From assembly GCF_020687205.1 (NCBI RefSeq), contig NZ_JAJEQE010000001.1, forward strand, positions 124,001 to 188,000: a stretch of 64,000 nt of DNA, read 5' to 3'. The translations under genes were made by a program, and so were the position numbers. The number at the start of each line of letters is the position of its first letter. The stretch's first letter is position 1. Shown here piece after piece: positions 24,740-34,283 of this stretch. Below the pieces are notes generated by a model, which saw nothing but the letters and a program-made list of their open reading frames with translations, was not told the origin of the DNA and searched no databases. The stretch comes from Hominisplanchenecus faecis (GTDB taxonomy: Bacteria > Bacillota > Clostridia > Lachnospirales > Lachnospiraceae).

Positions 24740-25300
24740 ATGACAACAGCAAATACAAAAACACAGGCAGAATCTTTTACCGGAAATTTATTTCTGATCG
24801 GTTTTATGGGAAGCGGAAAGTCCACGATCGCAGCTGAACTTTCCAGGATGCTTCACCGGCCGGTTCTTGAGATGGATGAGGAAATTGAAAAACGGGAAGG
24901 TATGTCCATCCCTGCTATCTTTTCTGAACACGGAGAAGCTTATTTCCGTCAGCTTGAGACAGATCTTCTGAAAGAAACTTCCGCTCTTGGCGGTTTTCTC
25001 GTTTCCTGCGGCGGCGGTGCCGCCATGCGGGAAGAAAATGTTCGTGAAATGAAAAAAAGCGGCATCATCGTCCTGCTCACTGCTCTTCCGGAAACCATCC
25101 TTGAAAGAGTGGCAGACGATGAAAACCGCCCGCTTTTAAAAGGCCGCAAAAACACAGCAGACATCGAAGCCCTGATTGAAAAACGCAGACCTGCCTATGA
25201 AGCAGCCGCTAATTACCAGGTGGCAACGGATCAGAAAACATCCGCAGAGATTGCAGAAGAGATTCTGGGAATTCTGGAAAAAGAAGGTATGATTTCCTGA
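24740..25300 (+). CDS. aroK: Shikimate kinase
   Basis: It phosphorylates shikimate in aromatic amino acid synthesis. The 186-residue protein has the P-loop GFMGSGKST (about 21-29), the shikimate-binding EMDEEIEKREGMSI (about 43-56), SCGGGAAM (about 90-97) and the lid/adenine motif RPLLKGR (about 135). The start is the ATG at 24740 after GGAG. The first 15 residues are an extra polar extension compared with typical AroK. It stands apart from other aro genes. Confidence 0.9.
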   Translation: MTTANTKTQAESFTGNLFLIGFMGSGKSTIAAELSRMLHRPVLEMDEEIEKREGMSIPAIFSEHGEAYFRQLETDLLKETSALGGFLVSCGGGAAMREENVREMKKSGIIVLLTALPETILERVADDENRPLLKGRKNTADIEALIEKRRPAYEAAANYQVATDQKTSAEIAEEILGILEKEGMIS

Positions 25301-25390
25301 CATTTCTGCTTTTTTCGTAAATTGTTTACATTGTGTTGAAGATTTTCTGTCCAAAAAGCGATATACTGTTTACAAAGAGGAGATCAATTT

Positions 25391-26416
25391 ATGGATACAC
25401 AAGACAGAGAAAAATACCGTCAGCTGCGACAACAGCAGAGAGAACGGCAGCTTCACATCATACGCCTCAGTATTCTTCTTGGCGTTGGTGTAATCCTGAT
25501 GTTTACCGGGCTTGGCCTTCTGACTTACGTTCATCAGCAGAAACAGACTGCCACTTCCGGTAACGTATCGGAACGTTTCTCTGAAGCAGCATCTTCTGCT
25601 GCTCTGGAAACGGCCAGTCGAAACGATCCGGACACGGAAACCGCAGCAGCAACCGAAAAAGCACAGAAAAAGAAAAAAAAGCAGTCCCAGACAACGGATG
25701 TATCTGAGACAACCCCTGTTTCTGCGGATGATTATCTTGGTCTGCTGCAGCAGCAGTCTGCGGATCTGCCCAAATTAAAAAAGATCTTAAAAGATCCTTC
25801 CCGTTATCCGAAATCGCTGCTGAAAGCACTTTCCAAAAACAGCGAAATGCTGGATTTTGTGCTGCATTATCCGAAAAAACATAAAAATGCCGCTGCCAAA
25901 AGCATCGGAGATGACTTTGTAACCGGTGAGATCCCTGCCCTGATCCAGTGGGATGAACGCTGGGGCTATGCCCCTTACGGTTCGGAAACGATCATTGCAG
26001 TCAGCGGATGCGGTCCGACCGCCCTTTCCATGGTGATCAGCGGTCTTTTGCAGGATGCTTCCATTACGCCTGCCGTCATTGCAGATTATGCAAGTTCCAA
26101 TGGCTATCTGGATGAAAATCTGGACACTAAATGGGAATTGATGACCAATGGTGTAGAGCATTTTGGGATCAGCGGAAGCATTCTCGGGCTGGATGAAAAT
26201 GCCATGATCAATGTACTTTCGGTCGGCTGTCCGATCATCTGCAGCATGGGACCTGGTATTTTTACCACGACCGGACATTTCATTGTGCTGACCGGTTATC
26301 AGGACGGTGCTTTTACGGTACATGATCCTGCCAGCAAAGTACGCACTTCCCAGACTTACACTTTCCAGGAGATTTCCGGTCAGATTAAAAATATGTGGTA
26401 TTTTGCTAAAAATTAA
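25391..26416 (+). CDS. Membrane-anchored C39-like cysteine peptidase
   Basis: The 341-residue protein has a short basic cytosolic N-terminus, one membrane helix (about 22-46) and a low-complexity Ala/Thr/Glu/Lys linker to about residue 110. The C-terminal half is a peptidase C39-like domain: catalytic Cys in SGCGPTALSM (about 205), His in TTGHFIVLTGY (about 297) and Asp in VHDPASK (about 315). The domain faces outside and could process peptides or proteins at the envelope; no leader-peptide substrate or ABC partner is nearby. The last 11 bases overlap a convergent small gene. Confidence 0.85.
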   Translation: MDTQDREKYRQLRQQQRERQLHIIRLSILLGVGVILMFTGLGLLTYVHQQKQTATSGNVSERFSEAASSAALETASRNDPDTETAAATEKAQKKKKKQSQTTDVSETTPVSADDYLGLLQQQSADLPKLKKILKDPSRYPKSLLKALSKNSEMLDFVLHYPKKHKNAAAKSIGDDFVTGEIPALIQWDERWGYAPYGSETIIAVSGCGPTALSMVISGLLQDASITPAVIADYASSNGYLDENLDTKWELMTNGVEHFGISGSILGLDENAMINVLSVGCPIICSMGPGIFTTTGHFIVLTGYQDGAFTVHDPASKVRTSQTYTFQEISGQIKNMWYFAKN

Positions 26417-26663
26417 CCGCAGCTTCATTCAGCCAGGCAACCGCCTGGCTGATTCCTTCTTCTGAAAACGGAAAAACTGCGGCCGTTTTTTTCTCCTCCG
26501 GCACATACATGCTGGCATAAGGTCCTTCCCAGTACCACGCTTTCAGAACCGTTTCTTCGTTTTCTTCTGCTTTTCCGAGCAGATATCTCATTTTTCCATC
26601 ACTTCCCGTAAACACGGTTTTCTTAAAATACGGAATGGACACACATCCTGTCAGATCAATCAC
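26406..26663 (-). CDS. Hypothetical protein (85 aa) after the J-domain gene
   Basis: It starts at a GTG preceded by GAGGGA and lies 21 bases after the J-domain gene, probably as the last gene of that operon. The product is soluble, with a strand-rich first half (KKTVFTGSDGKMRYLLGK) and a C-terminal helix (EEGISQAVAWLNEAA). It overlaps the convergent C39-like peptidase gene by 11 bases. The family is not recognised. Confidence 0.6.
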   Translation of the reverse strand: MIDLTGCVSIPYFKKTVFTGSDGKMRYLLGKAEENEETVLKAWYWEGPYASMYVPEEKKTAAVFPFSEEGISQAVAWLNEAAVNF

Positions 26664-26684
26664 TTAAAATCCCTCTTTTCCTGA

Positions 26685-27359
26685 TCATCGATATCCTATC
26701 GGTGTACCGCAGCACATACCTCCGTTGCAGCAGCAGTTGCAGAACAGATTGAGCAGACACATCTTCATGCACCAGTCCTGACCGGAGAAATCTGGTCTTC
26801 CATACACGGTACTCTGTTTCTGATACCAGCCGGTACCGCCCTCCAGACGCTGTTTCAGGCTCTGATACTGGAAATTGTTCGGTTCCAGGCGTACTGCTTC
26901 ACTGATATCTTCCTGTGCTTTTACATTATTTCCGACTCCGGAATTTGCAAGTGCACTTAAGTAATACCATCTGGCATTGCGGCTTGAGATCCCGCTAAGA
27001 ACATTGAGTGCCTCCTGATAATACCCGTTATTGATATAGTTTGCTGCTGCCTGCATGTGCGTATCTTCCTGGGTTTCCTGCCTCTGCTGCGTGTTGAAGC
27101 CACCGTACTGCCAGAATCCGCCAAACGGATCTCCGTTATAGCCTCCTTGACCGTTTCCGTCTGCACTGCCGCCATAACTTCTCTCCTGCATGATCTGCTG
27201 GTAAGCCTGCTGTACTTCCTTGAACTTTTCTTCCGCCTCTTTTGGATCATCCAGATTGGCATCCGGATGATACTTTCGACTGAGGCTGCGATATGCTTTC
27301 TTTATTTCGTCATCGGTTGCATTCCTTGAAACACCTAAAATCTGATATGGATCATTCAT
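26685..27359 (-). CDS. J-domain protein with TPR-like helices and Cys-rich tail
   Basis: The 224-residue protein begins with a J-domain (about 1-65: [22 protein letters not shown], with the essential HPD at about 31-33), so it should stimulate an Hsp70. A Gly/Asn/Gln-rich linker leads to a helical repeat region (about 105-165: [19 protein letters not shown]) and a Cys-rich end ([12 protein letters not shown]). This plan with an upstream DUF5685 gene recurs in Lachnospiraceae. The start overlaps the DUF5685 stop by eight bases. It is not a full DnaJ, as the zinc-finger and client domains are absent. Confidence 0.85.
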   Translation of the reverse strand: MNDPYQILGVSRNATDDEIKKAYRSLSRKYHPDANLDDPKEAEEKFKEVQQAYQQIMQERSYGGSADGNGQGGYNGDPFGGFWQYGGFNTQQRQETQEDTHMQAAANYINNGYYQEALNVLSGISSRNARWYYLSALANSGVGNNVKAQEDISEAVRLEPNNFQYQSLKQRLEGGTGWYQKQSTVYGRPDFSGQDWCMKMCLLNLFCNCCCNGGMCCGTPIGYR

Positions 27360-28206
27360 CTGCTTTTTCTCCTGCTTTCTGTCTGCGTTTTTCTTTGATC
27401 ATTTCGTATCGGCACCAGACACCGGAATATAAGATATTTCGCAGTATCTCTGCATTTTTCAAAATCGGAAGCTGTTCAAAGGCTCTGGACGCCTCTGCGA
27501 TCATCATGGTCAGCAAATGCCCTGCAAATTCTTCAAAATCCGCTTTTTTGCTGTAAATCGCCAGAGGATTATAATTCTGCTTCTTTTTATCTTCTTCAAC
27601 ATCTTCATAAGCATCCAGAAGATAAATAAACTTGCCCATATAAAAGCCCATTTTTCGCAGCAGCGGCTCCCACGCATCTTTTTGATAAGCAAAAAGTTCT
27701 GCCATGATCTCACCAAAAAGCCCCGACATCGTATCGATATCCTGGACATTTTCCTTTTCTTTCTGCGAAAGACTTTCCAGACAGGCTTTGATCTTTTCTG
27801 CCTTTTCCGGATATGGATTCTTTTTTGTGCTTTTTACTTTCAGTACGCTTCCGTAAAGATGCCTGCCAAACTTTTTCTCATCCTGCCAGTCATCTTCACA
27901 CTTATACATGGTAAGCAGAACATTCATATCGGCTGCGTATTCTGTAAAAATATTCTCGATCGCCATATGTCTGGACAGTGGATGTGCCACACACCTTTCC
28001 CGACTGCATGTTTCCTCCGGCTCATAAAGCCCACAGAGCAGCATGGCAAGAAAGGTCATGTCATAACTTAAACTGATCTGACCTGCCATACCATAACATT
28101 TCTTTAACGACCGGCACAACCCGCAGTAATATGCATGGTAAAGATCAAATTCTTTGAATTTCATCTCCGGCTTATTGACAATGATATATCCAAACAGTGA
28201 CTTCAC
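27352..28206 (-). CDS. DUF5685 family protein
   Basis: The 284-residue protein starts at GTG after AGGAG and begins [31 protein letters not shown], matching DUF5685. It has paired Cys residues in [10 protein letters not shown] (about 27-36) and in the C-S-R-E-R-C segment near residue 68, suggesting metal binding. The rest is helical with a [21 protein letters not shown] motif that resembles polyprenyl-type helical bundles. The function is unknown. It is adjacent to the surface protein upstream with no gap and to the J-domain gene downstream. Confidence 0.8.
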   Translation of the reverse strand: MKSLFGYIIVNKPEMKFKEFDLYHAYYCGLCRSLKKCYGMAGQISLSYDMTFLAMLLCGLYEPEETCSRERCVAHPLSRHMAIENIFTEYAADMNVLLTMYKCEDDWQDEKKFGRHLYGSVLKVKSTKKNPYPEKAEKIKACLESLSQKEKENVQDIDTMSGLFGEIMAELFAYQKDAWEPLLRKMGFYMGKFIYLLDAYEDVEEDKKKQNYNPLAIYSKKADFEEFAGHLLTMMIAEASRAFEQLPILKNAEILRNILYSGVWCRYEMIKEKRRQKAGEKADE

Positions 28207-30075
28207 CTACTCTCCTGTTTCTTCTGAATCTGTTATCTTTTCTTCACTGACTGCATCTTCCGTATGATCATCTGTAGTTTGTGTCATATCCTCTGTATCT
28301 TCTGTACTATCATCGGCAGTTTCTGTCATATTCTCTGCATTTTCTGTGATATCATCTGCGTTTTCATTTTCCGCAAGTTCTCTTGCAGCCAGCTCCTTAG
28401 CCCGCAGTTCTCTCTCTTCCTGACGTTTCTTTCTTTTCTTTCTCCGGATGATACGGATGCGGATATAGAAGATCAGAAATGCTGCAAATGCTGCTCCCAG
28501 AAGGGCACATACCCAGAGATATTTCCATATGTATACAACCTGTATGTTGTGTGCACCGCTGATATCTGCAAAAGTATACGAATCCGTAAACTGCTTTTTA
28601 TCCACTTTTACACCATCCACTTTGACTTCATAAAGCACATAATCTTTCTTTCCTTCAAATTGGATCGTATGGCTGCTGCCGCGGTACGCTTTGCGTATGC
28701 TGTCTGATATGGTTCCGTTTTTGACACTGGTACTGATCGCCCAGGACGGAATCTCCGTGTATTTCACACGAATATCATGTTTGCCCTGAATATTGGTAAA
28801 CGTATAACTGTCTTTCGCATTTTCAATATTGATGCTTGTTCCGTCAATCCAGATGCTGCTCAGTTCATAGTGTTTCTTTGGTTTATAAGATACCGTCCAG
28901 TCTTCATCCCGGTAAACACTCGCTGTCTCATCAATCTTACCGTCAATCACCTTTGTTTTTATCTTATACTGTGGAATTTCTGTAAAAATCGCCTGCACCG
29001 AATGATTACCGGACACCGCATGGAACGTGTATTCTGTCTGTTTCGGATCACTTTCTACCTGTTCTCCGTCTACGATCAGCTGTGACAGCTCATAATGTTC
29101 ATTCGGCTGAAAATTTACCTGATAGTCGGTTCCGCTCTCCACCGTCTCCTCACTGGCACTGATCGTTCCGTTTTTTGCCGATGCAGTGATGTCATAAGCT
29201 GCACGCAGCGTTGCCACATAAAGGCGGACTCTTCTTGGATTGCTAATCCCCACACCAAGCATAATTTTGCCCGGCTCGATCTCACAGAGGGATTCGATTT
29301 CCTTTTTCTCATCATCGCCCGGAAGATCCGCATAAAACGTATTCAGATATTCTCCCTGGGAAAGGGAATAGATAACAAAATAATTATCTACTTTACTCTC
29401 TCCGTCATAACACGGCGAGATAATATAATCCCCTGTCACACAGAAATCCTGATACGTTGATCCTGCCGGTTTGGTTCTCGGAGCGATGATTTTCAGAATC
29501 TCAAAATCCGAGTTCATCAGACGGAACTTACTTCCGTTTCCGCCTGATACCACGTACTGATCGGTACTTTCCAGATACTCGATCCCGCCGAAATTCTGCC
29601 CGCTGGAGGACTGAAAGGTCCGTTTCCAGTGCAGTGTATCCGCATCTACCACATAAATATTGCCTTCATTTTCCTTATCCAGACATGGTCCCGGCATCAC
29701 ATAGGTCTCATTGGTCTTACTATTGTAAGTCATGCCGTTTCCATGCTCATAATCTCGTTCCGTTACTTCAAACGCATAACTGTAATCGTCTTTGTTAAAC
29801 GCGATCAGCGTATCCGGGATTGCTTCCGCTGCTGCCCCGTTGATCAGACATACAATATACTTGTCCGTAACACAAATAGACTGGGGCCATCCTCTTGCTG
29901 AAGAAATCTCCAGCTCACCGATTGCCTCCCAGTCTGCATAGATCAGATCTGATGCATCATAAATATCTGCATGAACGCTCAGCGGATGACATACCCCCCA
30001 TATCACTCCGACTATCATGCAGTACCATATACAGAATCGCAACATTCTGCACAGGTTCCCCTTATTTTTTTTCAT
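28207..30075 (-). CDS. Cell-surface protein with propeller-like domain, InlB-type repeats and C-terminal anchor
   Basis: The 622-residue protein has an N-terminal membrane/signal segment (about 10-36). An extracytoplasmic domain of about 250 residues has repeated strand-turn patterns (DKYIVCLING, NETYVMPG, TDQYVVSGG, GDYIISPCYDG), suggesting a beta-propeller. Three divergent InlB B-repeat-like modules follow (about 285-500), each with an AKNGTIS-type start, a HYELSQLIVDG-type strand and a closing SGNHSVQAIF-type strand. A membrane helix (about 515-535), a basic KKRKKR stretch and a long acidic Asp/Glu/Thr tail inside the cell end the protein. It heads an operon with DUF5685, the J-domain protein and a small gene. 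It may be a sensor or adhesin; the family is not certain. Confidence 0.7.
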   Translation of the reverse strand: MKKNKGNLCRMLRFCIWYCMIVGVIWGVCHPLSVHADIYDASDLIYADWEAIGELEISSARGWPQSICVTDKYIVCLINGAAAEAIPDTLIAFNKDDYSYAFEVTERDYEHGNGMTYNSKTNETYVMPGPCLDKENEGNIYVVDADTLHWKRTFQSSSGQNFGGIEYLESTDQYVVSGGNGSKFRLMNSDFEILKIIAPRTKPAGSTYQDFCVTGDYIISPCYDGESKVDNYFVIYSLSQGEYLNTFYADLPGDDEKKEIESLCEIEPGKIMLGVGISNPRRVRLYVATLRAAYDITASAKNGTISASEETVESGTDYQVNFQPNEHYELSQLIVDGEQVESDPKQTEYTFHAVSGNHSVQAIFTEIPQYKIKTKVIDGKIDETASVYRDEDWTVSYKPKKHYELSSIWIDGTSINIENAKDSYTFTNIQGKHDIRVKYTEIPSWAISTSVKNGTISDSIRKAYRGSSHTIQFEGKKDYVLYEVKVDGVKVDKKQFTDSYTFADISGAHNIQVVYIWKYLWVCALLGAAFAAFLIFYIRIRIIRRKKRKKRQEERELRAKELAARELAENENADDITENAENMTETADDSTEDTEDMTQTTDDHTEDAVSEEKITDSEETGE

Positions 30076-30190
30076 TTCTCGGTAACACCGCCTTTATTCA
30101 ATCAAATACACGCAAAACCTGATACGTGCATTTCTTTTGCTTCACGAGTATAGCACATTTTTACACTCAATATCAAGTATTCTGCTTTTC

Positions 30191-30219
30191 TTTACAACTT
30201 TCTGCTTTTATGTTACACT
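30191..30219 (+). promoter_or_regulatory. Vegetative promoter for glf
   Basis: TTTACA (30191-30196), a 17-base spacer and TACACT (30214-30219), about 70 bases before the glf start codon. Confidence 0.65.
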
Positions 30220-30287
30220 CTGTTTAAGATTTGGGTGAACGCAATTTCCCCAGGATAACGACTATATCATAACCAAAGGAGTATATT

Positions 30288-31385
30288 ATGTACGATTACC
30301 TGATTGTCGGTGCCGGACTGTTCGGTGCCGTTTTTGCTCATGAAGCAAAAAAACATGGAAAATCCTGCCTTGTTGTAGAAAAGCGAAATCACATCGCAGG
30401 AAATATTTACTGTAAAAATGTAGACGGAATCCATGTCCACCAGTATGGTGCCCATATTTTCCATACTTCTGACCGTAAAATCTGGGATTATATCAACCAG
30501 TTTTCCGAGTTTAATAACTACATCAACTCACCGGTAGCCATCTATAAAGATGAGCTTTATAATCTTCCTTTTAATATGAACACCTTCAGTAAAATGTGGA
30601 ACATCCAGACACCGGCTCAGGCAAAAGCCAAAATTGCCGAACAGATCGCAGATCTTGGCATCACAGAGCCAAAGAACCTGGAAGAACAGGCTTTATCTCT
30701 GGTCGGAACGGATGTCTACGAAAAGCTGATCAAAGGATACACAGAAAAACAGTGGGGACGCTCCTGCAGGGAACTGCCTTCCTTTATCATCAGGCGTCTT
30801 CCGCTTCGTTTTACTTATGATAATAATTATTTCAACTCCCGCTATCAGGGCATTCCGGTTGAAGGCTACACAGCCATTGTAGAAAAAATGCTCTCCGGTG
30901 CAGATATCCGCTTAAATACCGACTATTTTGCCCATAAAGAAGAACTCTCCGCCCTGGCACACAAGACGGTATTTACCGGTATGCTGGATGAATATTTCGG
31001 ATTCTGCTACGGATCTCTGGAATATCGTTCCGTACGTTTTGAGGAAGAACGTCTGGAATGTGACAATTACCAGGGAAATGCCGTGGTAAATTACACCGAC
31101 CGTGAAGTTCCTTATACACGCATCATCGAACACAAACACTTTACATTCGGCACACAGCCATTCACCATCATCTCCAGAGAATATTCTTCGGAATGGAAAC
31201 CAGGCATCGAACCGTATTATCCGATCAATGATGCCAAAAACTCCGCTCTGGCAGCCAAATATCAGGAACTGGCTGCAAAGGCAGAGCGTGTGATTTTTGG
31301 CGGAAGACTTGGCAATTATAAATATTACGATATGGATCAGGTCATCGCTGCCGCACTCGACTGTGCCGATGCAGAACTTTCCTGA
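30288..31385 (+). CDS. glf: UDP-galactopyranose mutase
   Basis: The enzyme converts UDP-galactopyranose to UDP-galactofuranose using reduced FAD, supplying Galf for surface glycans. The 365-residue protein has the FAD-binding GAGLFGAVFA (about 7-16), EKRNHIAGN (about 31-39), the HQYGAHIFHT signature (about 50-59) and the C-terminal GRLGNYKYYDMDQVI typical of bacterial Glf. GGAG precedes the ATG. It is the only plus-strand gene beside the envelope cluster, which suggests the cluster's polymer contains galactofuranose, though a Galf transferase cannot be singled out. Confidence 0.95.
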   Translation: MYDYLIVGAGLFGAVFAHEAKKHGKSCLVVEKRNHIAGNIYCKNVDGIHVHQYGAHIFHTSDRKIWDYINQFSEFNNYINSPVAIYKDELYNLPFNMNTFSKMWNIQTPAQAKAKIAEQIADLGITEPKNLEEQALSLVGTDVYEKLIKGYTEKQWGRSCRELPSFIIRRLPLRFTYDNNYFNSRYQGIPVEGYTAIVEKMLSGADIRLNTDYFAHKEELSALAHKTVFTGMLDEYFGFCYGSLEYRSVRFEEERLECDNYQGNAVVNYTDREVPYTRIIEHKHFTFGTQPFTIISREYSSEWKPGIEPYYPINDAKNSALAAKYQELAAKAERVIFGGRLGNYKYYDMDQVIAAALDCADAELS

Positions 31386-31401
31386 TATTTACTTAATAAA
31401 G

Positions 31402-31438
31402 CAGCAGTCATCGCTTCAAAGCAATGGCTGCTGTTTTT
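31402..31438 (+). terminator. Terminator after glf
   Basis: CAGCAGTCAT (31402-31411) pairs with ATGGCTGCTG (31424-31433) with one wobble, followed by TTTTT. It lies between glf and the convergent glycosyltransferase gene. Confidence 0.85.
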
Positions 31439-31448
31439 CTGTTTCTCC

Positions 31449-33314
31449 TTAAAGACCGGAAAGATCCTGCACCAGTTTGTCCATTCTTTTTGCAAAGGTA
31501 TGCTTTTCCAGCACAAGCTGATGGCCTCTTTCAGCGAGTTTTTCTGCTTCCTTTGGATGTTCCATATAATAATCCACTTTTTCTTTCAGATCTTTGCAGT
31601 CTTTGTAAGTGACAACCGTTCCTTCAAAGATCTCCTCGATCTCCGGCATCTCATCACTGATGATAAACGCTTCTGCTGCCAGTGCATCAAACAGGCGGTT
31701 GGAGACAATACCGGTTTCTTTCATATCATCCCAGTGGTCATTGAGCACGATCTTCGCATCGCGGTATGCCTGACCAACCTGATCGTTTGGCATGTACGGT
31801 TCTCTGACACACTTCTGTGCTTCTTCAAATGCTTCCCAGTGTCTTCCGTAGATGGTGAGCGGATAATCCAGTGTCAGGGCATCCTGCACGATCTGACGGT
31901 AAACACGCCTGGAATTTCCGATAAAGAGCAGATCGTATTTCTTTTCGCCGGCAGTACTCTTCATCACATCCGGATCTGCACACTGCAAAAGCACATCGCA
32001 TTTTGTTTTTAATTCGTTTTCCCATTTTCTGCACAGTTTTTCCGATGCAAAGTAGACCAGATCAAACCGTTCGTATTCTCCCTGTGGAATATCAGCCGGA
32101 TGCGAAATGTTCCACATGATATTTTTCTGTACAATCTCTTCTTTCGGATAATATGGCCGGTTTCCACGCAGAGCAATCGTAACGGCACTGTCTGTGCTTT
32201 CATACCATCTCTGATAAGGGCGTACATCCACCTGATAGCCGTGCTTCTCCAGCTCCTTTTTCATTGCTAGGGCATAATGATAATCCCCCCAGAACTTTTT
32301 GTTTTCGTCATCCGGCATCGGAGCACAAATATCGATCTTTTTCGGATCCGGCACGATCGGCTTATCCTCTGCCTCAGAAAACATCCGTGTCAGACAGCTC
32401 TGCCATTTTCCCTGATAAACATAAAGATTATAAAGTCTTCGATCCTTTTCTGCCTGATCCGGTTTGCTCTTTTCTTCTGCACTCTGAAAAGCAAGTGCAG
32501 CCGGTGCCAGAAGATTCTGATATCCGGCTTTTGAAAGTTTCAGGCAAAGGTCTGTCTCTGAAAACTCATCTTTTTTTACATGGATGGACTGGTAAGCCGG
32601 ATCAAAACCACGTACTTCCAGAAAACGCTCCCGCAAAACAAGCATCACATCCACACGGACAGCCTTCTGAACGGACGGCTGAAGATCCACCTCCAGAGTC
32701 TCCTCGCCTGCCAGAAGATCATACGGCTGCCAGTACCAGGTTTTGTTGCGGTTTTTTTTGTGGAAGGCAATGCCGCAGCTCTTCACCGAAGCGAACTTTG
32801 AAATGGCTTTCTCAGACTCAGGATAGAGAATCCTTGCTCCCACAGCCCCAGCCTTCTCGTTCTGTTCTGCTGCAAGCAGCATGGCATTCAGACATTCGGA
32901 TGCCAACTGTACACTTTCATCCAGAAAAAACAGATACTCACCCGTTGCTTTTCTTGCGGCTTCGTTGCAGAATTCGGCAAATGAGGTGTTTTGTTTTGAT
33001 TCAATGTCTGCCGCAAACACTTCAAACTCCAGGCCAGCTGCTGCTTCTTTAAAATTCTCTTTCAGCTTCTGCAGCTGCTCCTCTCCTGTATGATGATGCA
33101 CAATGACAGAAATTTTCCGGCTGTTTTTATCCGGAGCGTTCTGCTTTTCACTTTTCAGCCATACTTTGATGCGTTCCTGCTCTTTTTGCAGTTCCAGCCT
33201 TTTTTTCTCCAGCTTTTGTTTCTGTTCTTCTTCCTTTTTTTCTGCCTGGACTTTCTTCACATAACTGCCCACAAAAGGAATCTTCTTAATGATTTTTTTG
33301 ATTGAACCTGACAA
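31449..33314 (-). CDS. Two-domain glycosyltransferase (family 2-like plus CgeB-like)
   Basis: The 621-residue protein starts at TTG after AGGAGG. A Lys/Glu-rich N-terminal coiled segment (about 15-60) precedes a family 2-like domain (about 65-300: ISVIVHHHTGEEQLQKL, EYLFFLDESVQLA). The C-terminal half (about 325-621) is a CgeB/Glyco_trans_1-like domain with NIMWNISHPADIPQGEYERFDLVYFAS and an AYRDAKIVLNDHW motif, ending EKHTFAKRMDKLV. It should add sugars to the wall polymer. It is the last gene of the minus-strand cluster. Donor and acceptor cannot be inferred. Confidence 0.8.
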   Translation of the reverse strand: MSGSIKKIIKKIPFVGSYVKKVQAEKKEEEQKQKLEKKRLELQKEQERIKVWLKSEKQNAPDKNSRKISVIVHHHTGEEQLQKLKENFKEAAAGLEFEVFAADIESKQNTSFAEFCNEAARKATGEYLFFLDESVQLASECLNAMLLAAEQNEKAGAVGARILYPESEKAISKFASVKSCGIAFHKKNRNKTWYWQPYDLLAGEETLEVDLQPSVQKAVRVDVMLVLRERFLEVRGFDPAYQSIHVKKDEFSETDLCLKLSKAGYQNLLAPAALAFQSAEEKSKPDQAEKDRRLYNLYVYQGKWQSCLTRMFSEAEDKPIVPDPKKIDICAPMPDDENKKFWGDYHYALAMKKELEKHGYQVDVRPYQRWYESTDSAVTIALRGNRPYYPKEEIVQKNIMWNISHPADIPQGEYERFDLVYFASEKLCRKWENELKTKCDVLLQCADPDVMKSTAGEKKYDLLFIGNSRRVYRQIVQDALTLDYPLTIYGRHWEAFEEAQKCVREPYMPNDQVGQAYRDAKIVLNDHWDDMKETGIVSNRLFDALAAEAFIISDEMPEIEEIFEGTVVTYKDCKDLKEKVDYYMEHPKEAEKLAERGHQLVLEKHTFAKRMDKLVQDLSGL

Positions 33315-33323
33315 AATGGCCTC

Positions 33324-34244
33324 CTATTTTCGCTTACCTGCTTTTTTTGAGATCAGGTATTTTGGTCTTCCTTTTACTTCTTCATAAATCTTGGAAATAT
33401 AATAACCAATGATTCCAAGACTCATCATGATCAGGCTTCCGACGATCAGGATCAGAAGGATCACTGTCGTAAAACCTTCTACTGCATGTCCGGTAAAATA
33501 ACGTACAAGAGATTCAATACCAAGCACGATCGCAAACAGAAAAGTAAAGATACCTGCCACCGTCACAAACTGCATCGGAGCTGTTGAAAATGCCACTACA
33601 TTAGTCACTGCATATTTGATCAGAGACCAGGTAGACCATTTTGACTCACCTTCTGTACGTTCCTGCACATCAAACTCCACGCTGGTGCTGCGATAACCGA
33701 TCCAGGAGGACAGTGCACGGAAAAATGCATTTTTCTCCGGCATCTCAAGCAGGGCATCGACTGCCTTGCGATCCAGAAGTTTAAAGTCGGAAGCACGTGA
33801 CATATCAATCTTCACTGCCTTTGACATCATTTTATAAAACAGACCCGCACATGCCCTGTGAATGGTACTTTCTTTTCCACGGCTTCGTTTTACCCCTTCT
33901 ACCACTTCGTATCCCTGCTCCCAGAGACGGTACATGGAAACCAAGACTTCCGGCGGATGCTGCAGATCGCAGTCCATTACTGCACAGCAGTCCCCTTCTG
34001 CATTTGCAAGTCCGGCAAAAATAGCAGATTCCTTTCCAAAATTTCTGGAAAAATGCAGTCCGTTTACATGTGGATTTTTCTTGGCTGCCGTCTCAATCTG
34101 CTGCCAGGTTCCGTCTTTTGAACCATCGTTTACAAATACGATCTCATACGGGACAGATGCCTCACTCAGGATGCGGTCCACCGTATCAGCCGTTGTCTGT
34201 ATCATTTTTTCCTCATTATAAGCCGGTATGATGACAGATAGCAT
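33324..34244 (-). CDS. Membrane family 2 glycosyltransferase (DPM1/GtrB-like)
   Basis: The 306-residue protein is read from the ATG at 34244 after GAGGGGAG. The GT-A domain has VIIPAYNEEKMI (about 4-15), VFVNDGSKDGTW (about 37-48) and the DCDLQHPPE metal-binding motif (about 89-97). Two C-terminal membrane helices (about 225-250 and 258-285) match the polyprenyl-phosphate glycosyltransferases of the GtrB/YkoT group, which load a sugar onto a lipid carrier for use outside the cell. It sits 9 bases before the next glycosyltransferase gene in the same transcript. Confidence 0.85.
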   Translation of the reverse strand: MLSVIIPAYNEEKMIQTTADTVDRILSEASVPYEIVFVNDGSKDGTWQQIETAAKKNPHVNGLHFSRNFGKESAIFAGLANAEGDCCAVMDCDLQHPPEVLVSMYRLWEQGYEVVEGVKRSRGKESTIHRACAGLFYKMMSKAVKIDMSRASDFKLLDRKAVDALLEMPEKNAFFRALSSWIGYRSTSVEFDVQERTEGESKWSTWSLIKYAVTNVVAFSTAPMQFVTVAGIFTFLFAIVLGIESLVRYFTGHAVEGFTTVILLILIVGSLIMMSLGIIGYYISKIYEEVKGRPKYLISKKAGKRK

Positions 34245-34283
34245 ATTCTCCCCTCTTTTCTTTTGATTTGCGGACATCCGTGC

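Noticed and set aside
32264-33052. 262-codon plus-strand ORF antisense to the two-domain glycosyltransferase
   Set aside because: Proline/serine-rich shadow frame with no ribosome binding site, opposite a convincing enzyme.
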